A model generated the notes under the pieces. It searched no databases. It had not been told where the DNA came from and saw nothing but the letters and a program-made list of their open reading frames with translations. From Candidatus Cloacimonadota bacterium (lineage in GTDB: Bacteria; Cloacimonadota; Cloacimonadia; Cloacimonadales; Cloacimonadaceae), in assembly GCA_012519465.1 (NCBI GenBank), contig JAAYQD010000256.1, positions 1 through 5,624 on the forward strand: a stretch of DNA of 5,624 bases. The letters are read 5' to 3'. The translations under genes were made by a program, and so were the position numbers. Positions 1-5,624 of this stretch are shown here, one piece after another (positions within the stretch are counted from its first letter, which is position 1; the number at the start of each line of letters is the position of its first letter).

Positions 1-496
1 CCTCTGGCAAAAAATCTTGTACCAAAGCATTAAGACGCTGGTTCTTATCGTTTGTCACAGAAAAGGAGAATTGCTTCAGCTCGTCTGAACGGCTGCTGTA
101 AAAACGAGTGCTGATGCTGAAGGATGAACCGCGTGTGGTGACGTTACCAAATATCAGGACGTCTGTATCTAACACCTTGGTAAGTTTTTGCATATCGTCT
201 TTTTCAAGTTCATCAAATTCGTTGTAACCTGCATCCTTAAACAGTCTGGCAGTATCACTCATATTCTGCAATCTGTATTGAGGGTGGGTCTGAAAAGCCA
301 AATCAAAATCACGGACAGACATTATTTTAATCACGTTTCGACACTGGCTGTCGTTGGCTTTGAGGGGCAGGATAGCCACTTTGGTGATGGTGCCTTTAAA
401 TTCAGCTACATCATCAATGTCTATTTGAAGCTTATTGGTGGAGCAAGAGAATAGCAAAAGCGCTATTGCCACTGCAATGATAATACGGGTGGACAT
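1..496 (-). CDS. Predicted outer-membrane lipoprotein with CsgG/TolB-N-like domain (3' end beyond window)
   Basis: The frame is open from ATG at 496 (minus strand) to the window edge, giving 165 residues without a stop; the C-terminus is missing. Residues 1-18 form a lipoprotein signal: MSTR, a hydrophobic stretch (about residues 5-16), then a lipobox LFSC with the lipidated Cys at 18. Residue 19 is Ser rather than Asp, which by the enterobacterial Lol rule would favour the outer membrane. The start is supported by GGAGG at 505-501, four bases upstream. The mature part contains a first strand VAILPLK (40-46), a helical middle with DAGYNEFDEL (88-97), and LDTDVLIFGNV (109-119), followed by alternating strand-like segments. 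This order (hydrophobic strand ending in LP, then a variable helix, then L-x-x-D-hydrophobic-G-x-V) resembles CsgG, TolB N-terminal and LpoB-type lipoproteins. That fold call is inference and no specific function can be assigned. It lies 94 bases downstream of dgt on the same strand. Confidence 0.82.
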   Translation of the reverse strand, partial: MSTRIIIAVAIALLLFSCSTNKLQIDIDDVAEFKGTITKVAILPLKANDSQCRNVIKIMSVRDFDLAFQTHPQYRLQNMSDTARLFKDAGYNEFDELEKDDMQKLTKVLDTDVLIFGNVTTRGSSFSISTRFYSSRSDELKQFSFSVTNDKNQRLNALVQDFLPE

Positions 497-543
497 TATA
501 CCTCCATATATTGTTTATAGTTTTTTACTACTGTTTTGGGCAA

Positions 544-568
544 CGCCTTTCTGTCAAGAGAAAAGGCG
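544..568. repeat. Imperfect inverted repeat enclosing TTGACA in the dgt-lipoprotein gap
   Basis: The arms are CGCCTTTCT (544-552) and AGAAAAGGCG (559-568). They pair over nine base pairs with one extra A in the right arm, around a six-base loop. On the minus strand the segment contains a perfect TTGACA hexamer (557-552), correctly oriented to serve the lipoprotein gene. The 16-18-base spacings downstream hold no good -10 hexamer (the 17-base one is ACAGTA). A TATAAA occurs only about 32 bases away, which is too far. The repeat could be part of a terminator, an operator over a promoter, or chance. No T-run follows it directly on either strand. Confidence 0.3.
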
Positions 569-572
569 GCAC

Positions 573-592
573 AGGGCTGGAGCGTCCACCCT
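573..592 (-). terminator. Weak hairpin at the end of dgt, possible terminator
   Basis: On the minus strand AGGGTGGA, a CGC loop and TCCAGCCCT form an eight-pair stem with one bulged G. It overlaps the dgt TAG stop (593-591). A T-rich tract (TTTTCTCTT, 564-556) follows, but only after eight intervening bases, GTGCCGCC being mostly G and C. That is a poor match to a canonical intrinsic terminator, so read-through into the lipoprotein gene is plausible. Confidence 0.25.
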
Positions 593-1742
593 ACCATTTC
601 CAGGGCAGGAAGTGATCTTTTATTTCCTCATTATAATAGCGATCCGTCATGGTGGCAATGAAATCCCTCACCTGCTCTGCGGGTTTGAATCCATCCCGAT
701 ATGCCTCCACTTTGTGATCCAAAAAGTGCTTGAATATTTTGGATTCTTTTCTGCCCTTGTGGATATCATCCAAGTAGATGTCAAAGAGCATGCCCATCGT
801 GCGGTGGATGATCTTGTTTGCCCTTTTTACGTTTTCATCAGTATAGATGCGGCGATAGTTGAATTTCTTGAGCTCCAAGAGGTAATGGGAGCTTTCCTCA
901 TCAAAGGCAATCCAATCCTGGCCATAACTGTTTACTATCACACTCTTGATGAGGGTCTCTATGATTTGGCTGTTTGTATTGCCCAAAAATTGGGTAACGT
1001 CCTTGGGTAATTCTTCACGTTTGAGGATATTAAAGCGGATGGCATCCTCTATATCCTGACCAATATATGCAATGGTATCGGTAATGCGCACCACGCACCC
1101 TTCCAAGGTGCTGGGCATCCAATCAAACTGCCCTCCCGCCTTCTTGTGTGTTATATAATCCTGAATGCGCTCCTCTGTCTTATCCTTTTCTGGTATCAGT
1201 ATCGTATTATGGACTTCTCCATCATGGGAGATGATGCCGTCACGAACAGGGAAAGTGAGGTTTAAGCCCTCCCCTTTGCTGGAGATATGATCCACGATGT
1301 GCAGGGATTCTATATTGTGGTGAAATTGGCCGATGCCATTGGCCTCACAGCTGGCAGAGAGCGCCTTTTCTCCATCATGTCCAAAGGGAGCGTGCCCCAA
1401 ATCATGCCCCAAGGCAATGGCTTCTATCAATTCGGTATTCAGCCCCAGATACTTGCCAATAGTGCGCGAAATCTGGGATACATACGCTATATGCAGGTTG
1501 CGGTTTGTCATCTCTTCATCAATGAGATTGGTGAAGGAAAACACTTGGGTTTTACCGTGATAACGGCGATAAGCACCGCTGTATAGGATGCGGTCTCTAT
1601 CCACTGCAAAGCGGGTGCGCATAGTGTCTTCCACTTCATCTTTCTTGCGATGAGCATCTGTGTCTTTTGTGGCGCGCACACCCAATGTGCATTCGTTCTT
1701 ATCTCTGATCTGGGCGAATATTTCGTTTAACTTGTCTTTCAT
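591..1742 (-). CDS. dgt: Deoxyguanosinetriphosphate triphosphohydrolase family protein (HD domain)
   Basis: This 383-residue cytoplasmic HD-superfamily enzyme is predicted to hydrolyse dGTP, or dNTPs more broadly, to the deoxynucleoside and inorganic triphosphate, trimming the dNTP pool. Family landmarks appear in order: YRRYHGKTQVF (58-68), the first metal His in NRNLH (H84), HDLGHAPFGHDGE (H113 and D114 of the HD pair, H117 and H122 nearby), FHHN (140-143), the fourth metal ligand in RITDTIAYIGQDIEDAI (D222), and the C-terminal MTDRY (365-369). All four HD metal ligands are therefore present. The length fits the shorter Dgt-like subgroup rather than the roughly 500-residue E. coli enzyme. 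The ATG at 1742 is preceded by GGAGA (1755-1751) at eight bases, and the ORF ends at TAG (593-591). It is divergent from nadE. Exact substrate preference within the dNTPase family cannot be read from sequence, so the symbol is a family-level call. Confidence 0.93.
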   Translation of the reverse strand: MKDKLNEIFAQIRDKNECTLGVRATKDTDAHRKKDEVEDTMRTRFAVDRDRILYSGAYRRYHGKTQVFSFTNLIDEEMTNRNLHIAYVSQISRTIGKYLGLNTELIEAIALGHDLGHAPFGHDGEKALSASCEANGIGQFHHNIESLHIVDHISSKGEGLNLTFPVRDGIISHDGEVHNTILIPEKDKTEERIQDYITHKKAGGQFDWMPSTLEGCVVRITDTIAYIGQDIEDAIRFNILKREELPKDVTQFLGNTNSQIIETLIKSVIVNSYGQDWIAFDEESSHYLLELKKFNYRRIYTDENVKRANKIIHRTMGMLFDIYLDDIHKGRKESKIFKHFLDHKVEAYRDGFKPAEQVRDFIATMTDRYYNEEIKDHFLPWKW

Positions 1743-1788
1743 TTGGTTTGTCTCCGGTGAATTTTGTAGCGAGGCATACTCATTAGAT

Positions 1789-1816
1789 AAGATATCTGAT
1801 TTGATAATATAGACAA
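1789..1816 (-). promoter_or_regulatory. Possible sigma-70-like promoter for dgt
   Basis: On the minus strand TTGTCT (1816-1811; four of six to TTGACA) lies 16 bases from TATCTT (1794-1789; four of six to TATAAT), about 47 bases before the dgt start codon. The surroundings are AT-rich and contain the eight-base palindrome AGATATCT (1790-1797). An overlapping alternative uses TATATT (five of six, lying just inside this block) as the -10, with a weaker -35. The rest of the 189-base divergent region (1743-1931) shows only short hairpins and a lone plus-strand TTGACG (1858-1863) lacking a good -10. I see no riboswitch-like structure there. Confidence 0.3.
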
Positions 1817-1920
1817 ATGAGATTCAGATGTTTGCGTGGCTATTGTGGATATTCCTCTTGACGGCAAAAGCACTTGCGAAAAATCTGGATTGAAGATTTG
1901 CAATCTATACACCATCAATA

Positions 1921-1927
1921 AAGGCGG
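1921..1927 (+). promoter_or_regulatory. Ribosome binding site deciding the nadE start
   Basis: AAGGCGG is a one-mismatch version of AAGGAGG and lies four bases before the ATG at 1932. The frame stays open upstream to a GTG at 1836, but those 32 extra residues have no family counterpart. The first NadE-like residues follow the internal Met, so 1932 is the chosen start. Confidence 0.6.
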
Positions 1928-1931
1928 TATT

Positions 1932-2702
1932 ATGAGATACATAGCGATAGATAAAGAAACCAACCGTATTGTGGATTTTATCCGGCAATACTATAAGGGC
2001 GCCGGCTTTGGCAAGGCGGTGATCGGTCTCTCCGGGGGGTTGGATTCCTCCGTATCTGCAGCTTTGGCAGCGCTTGCTCTGGGACCCAATAATGTCCTGG
2101 GCATCACCATGCCCTATATCCAAAGCGCACCACAATCCCTGGCAGATGCAGAGGAGCTGGTGGCGGCTATCCACATCAAGCACAAGGTGATCCATATAGA
2201 TGCTTTCACCCAGCCATATTTCGATGCCCATGCCCCGGATGCCAATGCCCTGCGCATAGGCAACTGGCTGGCGAGGATGAGGATGTGTGTACTGTTTGAT
2301 CAAGCAGCGGCGTGTCAGGCACTGGTGTTGGGTACAGGCAATCGCAGCGAGCTTTTGATTGGGTATTTTACTCAGTTTGGTGATGCTGCCTGTGCGATAG
2401 AGCCCATCGGGCATCTATACAAGACGGAAGTGCAGAGATTGGCTGAACATCTGGGAGTGTCTCAGAGTATTATCGATAAGGTGCCCAGTGCGGATTTGTG
2501 GGAGGGACAGACTGATGAGGATGAGATCGGATTGGGATATCCCATCATAGACAGGGTGCTTTATGATATCTGTGAAGGTGTGGTTGATTCCTATCAGGAG
2601 GGTCTCCCCTACACTCGTGAGGAGTATGAGAGCGTGAAAAGAATGCTGAATTCATCTGCCTTCAAGCGCAAACTTCCGCCCATGCTGGAGCCTTCATGCT
2701 AA
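1932..2702 (+). CDS. nadE: NH3-dependent NAD+ synthetase
   Basis: This enzyme makes NAD+ from nicotinate adenine dinucleotide (NaAD), ATP and ammonia, the last step of NAD biosynthesis, in the cytoplasm. It has 256 residues, the size of the stand-alone synthetase, with no N-terminal nitrilase-type glutaminase domain; free ammonia is therefore the expected nitrogen donor. Visible motifs are the PP-loop SGGLDSS (34-40), GNWLARMRM (110-118), GTGNRSE (134-140), GYFTQFGD (144-151), LYKTEV (162-167), PSADLWEGQTDEDEIG (185-200), and the terminal KRKLPP (245-250). These cover the ATP- and NaAD-binding elements of the N-type ATP pyrophosphatase family. The gene opens a plus-strand cluster, and its last seven bases overlap the next gene, implying translational coupling. 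A weak RBS precedes the start, and no convincing promoter could be fixed in the upstream gap. Confidence 0.95.
   Translation: MRYIAIDKETNRIVDFIRQYYKGAGFGKAVIGLSGGLDSSVSAALAALALGPNNVLGITMPYIQSAPQSLADAEELVAAIHIKHKVIHIDAFTQPYFDAHAPDANALRIGNWLARMRMCVLFDQAAACQALVLGTGNRSELLIGYFTQFGDAACAIEPIGHLYKTEVQRLAEHLGVSQSIIDKVPSADLWEGQTDEDEIGLGYPIIDRVLYDICEGVVDSYQEGLPYTREEYESVKRMLNSSAFKRKLPPMLEPSC
2687..2690 (+). promoter_or_regulatory. Ribosome binding site inside the 3' end of nadE
   Basis: GGAG lies five bases before the ATG at 2696, within the last nadE codons. It supports a real initiation here, so the Cys-rich N-terminus of the downstream protein is part of the product and not an upstream extension artefact. 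Confidence 0.6.
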
Positions 2703-3880
2703 GGCTATTTCCCAAAAGCAACCGCTGTCGCATCTGTCATAGCGAAAGAGGCAATAGAGAATGCCCCAGACGCAATAAAACCATTGGCTGGCATTGCTGT
2801 AACGAAATGCGGGTTGATCTGAAATGCCCCTCCAGCTGTTCCTATGCTGGCACCCGGGATAAGGAAGGTAAAAGCCCTTTCCCTGCATTTAAGTCTGAAT
2901 CAACCACAGAGTTTGTCCACGCAATCAAGCTATATATGGACTTTTGGATTCATCACCCCTTGGCAGCTTTGGATGATAACTCTCCCGCCGCCATGGCAAA
3001 AGACGAGCCCTCCAAGCTGATGGACTGGCTGGGATCATTCCGCTATCCGGCATCATTCCCCATGAATTACCTCCTGCAGAAGCTGGGTTTGCCACATCAG
3101 AAGGATTCAGATACAGACAATCCTGAATACATTGCCAAGAGCTATTTGGAATCCGTTATGATACATGATTGGCAAGCACTTAGAGATATGACTATCAACC
3201 AAGATGATGATAATGACTTGGCAATTCGTTATCAGGAAATCATTTCTGCGATTCCCGCTCTCAATCGCATCAAGCATTACGAGATAATCCATGCAGGCAT
3301 TGCCGATGATGGTATCACGGCTTTGGTATATTTGGAGGTCAATCATAGATACGATTGGACAATGATCTTTAGCAATATCAAAGGGCGCTGGCTGTTGAGA
3401 CAGCAATTGGCGGGTAATCCCTCCTTGTTTTATGCACAAAATGATGTCCACAAGTCCCTTGCAGAAGCATTGGGGGCTGGCAAAGATGAAGAGGCTTGGC
3501 AAGTTTTGGAGCCCAGGTTGCCTCTGTATCCTGATAGTGCAGACCTCCGCTACTACCTGGCTCTCTATTGGCAATTGGTAAAGCAGATGGATAAGGCGCG
3601 GGTGGAGTATTTCAATGCAATGGCTCTGGATAACGACTTTTATGCTCCCGCCTTCACGTTAGGCGCCCTATACCTGAGCGAAAACAACTCTGAAGAAGCT
3701 CTCCACGCTTTTGAGCACTTGGCTCTGAAACATCCGGATGACTCTAATATCCTCAACAATCTGGGGGCTGCCTTGGCTGGTTTGGGGCGAATTGATGAGG
3801 CAAAAGCCACCTGGCAAAAGATACTCCAAATGGAGCCCAACCATATGCTGGCAAAGAAGAATCTGGATCGCTATCCATGA
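2696..3880 (+). CDS. Cys-rich N-terminal domain / TPR-repeat protein of unknown function
   Basis: The protein has 394 residues, with no signal peptide or membrane segment, so it is likely cytoplasmic. Residues 11-48 hold seven cysteines (11, 14, 23, 34, 35, 44, 48) spaced C-x2-C-x8-C-x10-CC-x8-C-x3-C. Small framing motifs include ECP, HCCNEMR and KCPSSCSY. I recall similar CxxC...CP...CCxxxR...CPxxCxY blocks at the N-terminus of diverse uncharacterised bacterial proteins; zinc binding is inferred. Residues about 143-240 alternate helix and strands (YIAKSYLESVMIHDW, then ITALVYLEV, then WTMIFSNIKGRWLLRQ) and resemble an NTF2/SnoaL-like domain, also inferred. Residues about 246-390 look like four TPR-type helical pairs, clearest at 284-313, 318-347 and 351-383 (ILNNLGAALAGLGRIDEA, with a Pro at the end of the unit). 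The start overlaps nadE by seven bases, and the stop overlaps the ribD ATG (ATGA). That points to a co-translated role, probably protein binding, but no function can be assigned. Confidence 0.88.
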   Translation: MLRLFPKSNRCRICHSERGNRECPRRNKTIGWHCCNEMRVDLKCPSSCSYAGTRDKEGKSPFPAFKSESTTEFVHAIKLYMDFWIHHPLAALDDNSPAAMAKDEPSKLMDWLGSFRYPASFPMNYLLQKLGLPHQKDSDTDNPEYIAKSYLESVMIHDWQALRDMTINQDDDNDLAIRYQEIISAIPALNRIKHYEIIHAGIADDGITALVYLEVNHRYDWTMIFSNIKGRWLLRQQLAGNPSLFYAQNDVHKSLAEALGAGKDEEAWQVLEPRLPLYPDSADLRYYLALYWQLVKQMDKARVEYFNAMALDNDFYAPAFTLGALYLSENNSEEALHAFEHLALKHPDDSNILNNLGAALAGLGRIDEAKATWQKILQMEPNHMLAKKNLDRYP

Positions 3881-5019
3881 GTGATAAGTATACTCCAAAG
3901 CAAATACTGAAATACATCCGGCTCGCCATACATGAAGCTGAAAAAGCCCGCGGAATGTGCTCTCCCAATCCCTTTGTGGGTGCTGTAATAGTAAAAGATG
4001 GCAGTGTGATAGCCACTGGGCATACCCAGGCTTATGGCAAAGACCACGCCGAGGTGGTTGCCCTCAAGAAAGCCGGTTCCCTTGCCCAGGGAGCGGATAT
4101 GTTTGTTACTCTTCAGCCCTGTTCCCACTGGGGGAAGACACCCCCCTGCACCGATGCCATCATCAAGGCAGGGATAGCCGGGCTTTGGTTTGGCATCCCC
4201 GATCCCAATCCACAAGTGAATGCTGAAGGCTTGGCGCCTGGCACCATTTCCGGTATTCAAGGCATGCTCGATGCCGGCATCACTGTAAACTGGGGCTATA
4301 TGGAGGATGAGATCAAGAGGCAGCTGGAATATCATCTATGTCGTATCCAGCTCCAGCGACCCTTTGTCATCCTAAAAAGCGCCCTCAGCCTGGATGGTAA
4401 ATATGCAGCTATGGATGGCTCTTCCCGCTGGATATCTGGTGAAAAATCCAGAAAAGCCGTGCATCACCTGCGGGAAACAGTGGATGTGGTAATGGCAGGA
4501 TTCGCCACAGTAATGGCGGATGACCCCCTGTTCACCGTGCGTCTGCCCCAGCCTAAACGCCAGCCCCTGCGAGCTGTATTGGATACAGAGCTATCAATCG
4601 ATCCAAACAGTGCCTTGATCCAATCCATTGCTGAAGCGCCCATTATTATCTTTCATAAAAAGAGGCTGGATGCCATGCAAAGACAGAAGGCTGCAGAGCT
4701 GAAAGAACTGGGCGTGGAACTGCTTCCCATATCCTCACAACAGGGAAGGCTGGTTCTGGATGAAGTGTTGCAAGAGCTGCATCAAAGAGGGTTTTATAGT
4801 GTTCTGATCGAATCTGCCGGAGGCTTGGCAGCATCTTTCATTGCCGAGAACTTAGTGGATAAATTCATCTTCTTCCTGGCGCCCAAGCTGCTGGGAGGGG
4901 GCATGGCAGCCCTGAAAGCATTGCAGCTAAACAACATAAAAGATGCCTTGGATTTGGAGATAACAGACTGTCAATACAGCGGTAAGGATATCATGATAAC
5001 CGCCTACCCAAGATATTGA
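3877..5019 (+). CDS. ribD: Bifunctional riboflavin biosynthesis protein RibD (deaminase/reductase)
   Basis: This enzyme catalyses two consecutive riboflavin steps. The N-terminal domain deaminates the pyrimidinone ring of the GTP-cyclohydrolase II product, and the C-terminal domain reduces the ribosyl group with NADPH. The deaminase (about 1-145) has SPNPFVGAV (29-37), the zinc/catalytic HAE (H57, E59) and PCSHWGKTPPC (zinc C82 and C91). The reductase (about 162-380) has KSALSLDGK (167-175), RWISGE (184-189), ADDPLFTVR (214-222), the IESAGG glycine turn (311-316) and LAPKLLGGG (334-342). At 380 residues it is full length for a fused RibD. Two oddities are that the usual TLEPC reads TLQPC (Q80), and that the stretch from DPNP (109) to AGI (135) is about eight residues longer than I expect. 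Start and preceding stop share ATGA, and only a weak GGA precedes it, so translation is probably coupled. No other rib gene is visible. Confidence 0.95.
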   Translation: MSDKYTPKQILKYIRLAIHEAEKARGMCSPNPFVGAVIVKDGSVIATGHTQAYGKDHAEVVALKKAGSLAQGADMFVTLQPCSHWGKTPPCTDAIIKAGIAGLWFGIPDPNPQVNAEGLAPGTISGIQGMLDAGITVNWGYMEDEIKRQLEYHLCRIQLQRPFVILKSALSLDGKYAAMDGSSRWISGEKSRKAVHHLRETVDVVMAGFATVMADDPLFTVRLPQPKRQPLRAVLDTELSIDPNSALIQSIAEAPIIIFHKKRLDAMQRQKAAELKELGVELLPISSQQGRLVLDEVLQELHQRGFYSVLIESAGGLAASFIAENLVDKFIFFLAPKLLGGGMAALKALQLNNIKDALDLEITDCQYSGKDIMITAYPRY

Positions 5020-5021
5020 TG

Positions 5022-5050
5022 GCAAAAACTTAGCTTTTGCTTATTTTAAT
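5022..5050 (+). terminator. Weak hairpin with T-rich tail after ribD
   Basis: GCAAAA (5022-5027) and TTTTGC (5035-5040) form a six-pair AT-rich stem with a seven-base loop, followed by TTATTTTAAT. It starts two bases after the ribD stop. The stem is too weak for a confident intrinsic terminator, but the position and T-rich tail suit attenuation between ribD and the cupin gene. The following AT-rich stretch to 5070 could also hold a weak promoter (TTGCTT at 5037, GATAAA at 5060, 17-base spacing), which would overlap the hairpin. Confidence 0.35.
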
Positions 5051-5081
5051 AATAGAAATGATAAAAACACTGGAGGAATAG

Positions 5082-5477
5082 ATGAAAGTCATCAATTCAA
5101 TAGACGTGCCTTTGGAGCTCGTCGATGCTGAAGGCGCAGTTGGCGCCAAAATCCGTTGGTTAGTGGGGCAAAAAGACGGCGCCCCCAATTTTGCCCTGCG
5201 TTTGTTTGAAGTGGAACCCGGAGGTCACACCCCGCACCACGTTCACGAATGGGAGCATGAGATGTATGTGCTTTCCGGACAAGGCAAGATTGTGACCGAC
5301 CGCGGTGAATTTGTGTTTGGTCCAGACGATGCGATGTATGTGGATCCCAATATGAGACATTCTTTTCACAATACTGGAGATGAATTACTGCGCTTTTTGT
5401 GCATAGTTCCCCATGATAAGCCAGCTGCAAAGCAATCACTCAATCCCTTTGCTGATGAAGAAGCAAACGATTGTTGA
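5082..5477 (+). CDS. Small cupin-domain protein, TM1459-like
   Basis: This 131-residue single-domain cupin is predicted to be a metal-binding beta-barrel; its substrate is unknown. Cupin motif 1 is GGHTPHHVHEWEHEMYVLSGQG, in two parts: GGHTPHHVH (47-55) and EWEHEMYVLSGQG (56-68). It supplies H53, H55 and H59. Motif 2, PNMRHSFHN (89-97), supplies H93. The layout APNFALRLFEVEPGG (34-48) followed by H-x-H-x-x-x-H matches what I recall of Thermotoga maritima TM1459, a small manganese-binding cupin with four histidine ligands. In many cupins the third position is Glu, so the all-His site is a useful subgroup mark. The acidic, Cys-ending tail (NPFADEEANDC) is outside the barrel. A good GGAGG (5072-5076) lies five bases before the start. 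Its stop overlaps the RBS of the next gene, suggesting the two are co-transcribed. Confidence 0.88.
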   Translation: MKVINSIDVPLELVDAEGAVGAKIRWLVGQKDGAPNFALRLFEVEPGGHTPHHVHEWEHEMYVLSGQGKIVTDRGEFVFGPDDAMYVDPNMRHSFHNTGDELLRFLCIVPHDKPAAKQSLNPFADEEANDC

Positions 5478-5488
5478 GGGAATACCTG

Positions 5489-5624
5489 ATGGAAGATAAA
5501 CACCTCAAATTCTTTCGCGACCTCGTCTCTGCACCCAGTCCATCTGGATTTGAAGCCCCTGCCCAAAAGGTGGCGCGTGCCTTTATGGCACCGTATGCTG
5601 ATGAAATCGCCTCCGATATCAACG
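5489..5624 (+). CDS. M42-family aminopeptidase (glutamyl aminopeptidase / endoglucanase-like), N-terminal fragment
   Basis: Only the first 45 codons are inside the window; the frame is open at the edge. The protein begins MEDKHLKFFRDLV and continues into SAPSPSGFEAPAQ (14-26), then FMAPYADEIASDIN (32-45). The APSPSGFE block near residue 15 and the following D-x-I-x-x-D segment are typical of the N-terminus of M42 dinuclear-metal aminopeptidases, which form large oligomeric shells and trim peptides in the cytoplasm. The catalytic residues lie beyond the window, so an M20/M28 relative cannot be excluded. GAGGG (5476-5480) sits eight bases before the ATG. Only 11 bases separate it from the cupin stop, consistent with one transcript. 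Confidence 0.8.
   Translation, partial: MEDKHLKFFRDLVSAPSPSGFEAPAQKVARAFMAPYADEIASDIN

Noticed and set aside
435..1010. Long plus-strand frame of 191 codons
   Set aside because: It lies antisense to dgt and the start of the lipoprotein gene, both of which have clear family or signal motifs. The translation has no recognisable domain.
1881..1905. Short inverted repeats (AAATCT/AGATTT and GATTG/CAATC) before nadE, considered as a riboswitch or operator
   Set aside because: The stems are only five to six AT-rich pairs and mutually exclusive. They match no riboswitch layout I recognise.
1858..1911. Plus-strand promoter for nadE from TTGACG and TATACA
   Set aside because: The two hexamers are 42 bases apart. 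At the proper 17-base distance from TTGACG the sequence is AAATCT, a poor -10.
1836..1931. Upstream GTG start extending NadE by 32 residues
   Set aside because: The extra residues do not resemble NadE, and the ATG at 1932 has a Shine-Dalgarno-like AAGGCGG and the family-like N-terminus.
1739..1963. Minus-strand frame of 74 codons whose TGA overlaps the dgt ATG
   Set aside because: The ATGA junction looks like coupling, but the start lies inside nadE on the opposite strand. The translation is low in motif content, and dgt has its own good GGAGA site.
2034..2039. Run of six G inside the NadE PP-loop codons, possible frameshift or slippage site
   Set aside because: The frame reads cleanly through SGGLDSS with all downstream motifs in the same frame, so there is no evidence of slippage or error.

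Overview
The window is an ordinary bacterial chromosomal stretch of compactly packed metabolic genes. There are six protein-coding genes, two of them cut by the window ends. I see no RNA gene, CRISPR array, insertion sequence or phage signature. Base composition looks moderate and even throughout, so nothing points to recent transfer. A lipoprotein signal with a non-Asp residue after the lipobox Cys suggests a diderm. The protein set and style (short stand-alone NadE, TM1459-like cupin, M42 aminopeptidase) would fit an anaerobic candidate-phylum lineage such as Cloacimonadota. That assignment is recollection and inference, not something the sequence proves.

Layout, minus strand: a dGTP triphosphohydrolase-type HD hydrolase (dgt, 1742 to 591) is followed in the same direction, after 94 bases, by a lipoprotein gene (496 to beyond base 1). 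The lipoprotein has a VAILPLK...LDTDVLIFGNV pattern resembling the CsgG/TolB-N/LpoB-type fold. The 94-base gap holds two imperfect hairpins and a perfect TTGACA hexamer.

Layout, plus strand: after a 189-base divergent intergenic region comes a tightly overlapping cluster. It consists of ammonia-dependent NAD+ synthetase (nadE, 1932-2702), a Cys-rich/TPR protein of unknown function (2696-3880, 7-base overlap with nadE), and the bifunctional riboflavin deaminase/reductase (ribD, 3877-5019, ATGA overlap). A 62-base gap with a weak hairpin precedes a TM1459-like four-histidine cupin (5082-5477). Eleven bases later begins an M42-type aminopeptidase (5489 to beyond the end).

How they work together: nadE makes NAD+, the precursor of NADP(H). 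RibD consumes NADPH on the way to riboflavin, so the cluster joins two redox-cofactor pathways. Dgt, transcribed divergently, acts on the nucleotide pool. The protein between nadE and ribD is the only real unknown in the operon. It combines a seven-cysteine N-terminal block, a middle region that looks NTF2-like, and about four TPR units. I did not find a convincing novel multi-gene system; this protein is the best candidate for a second look.
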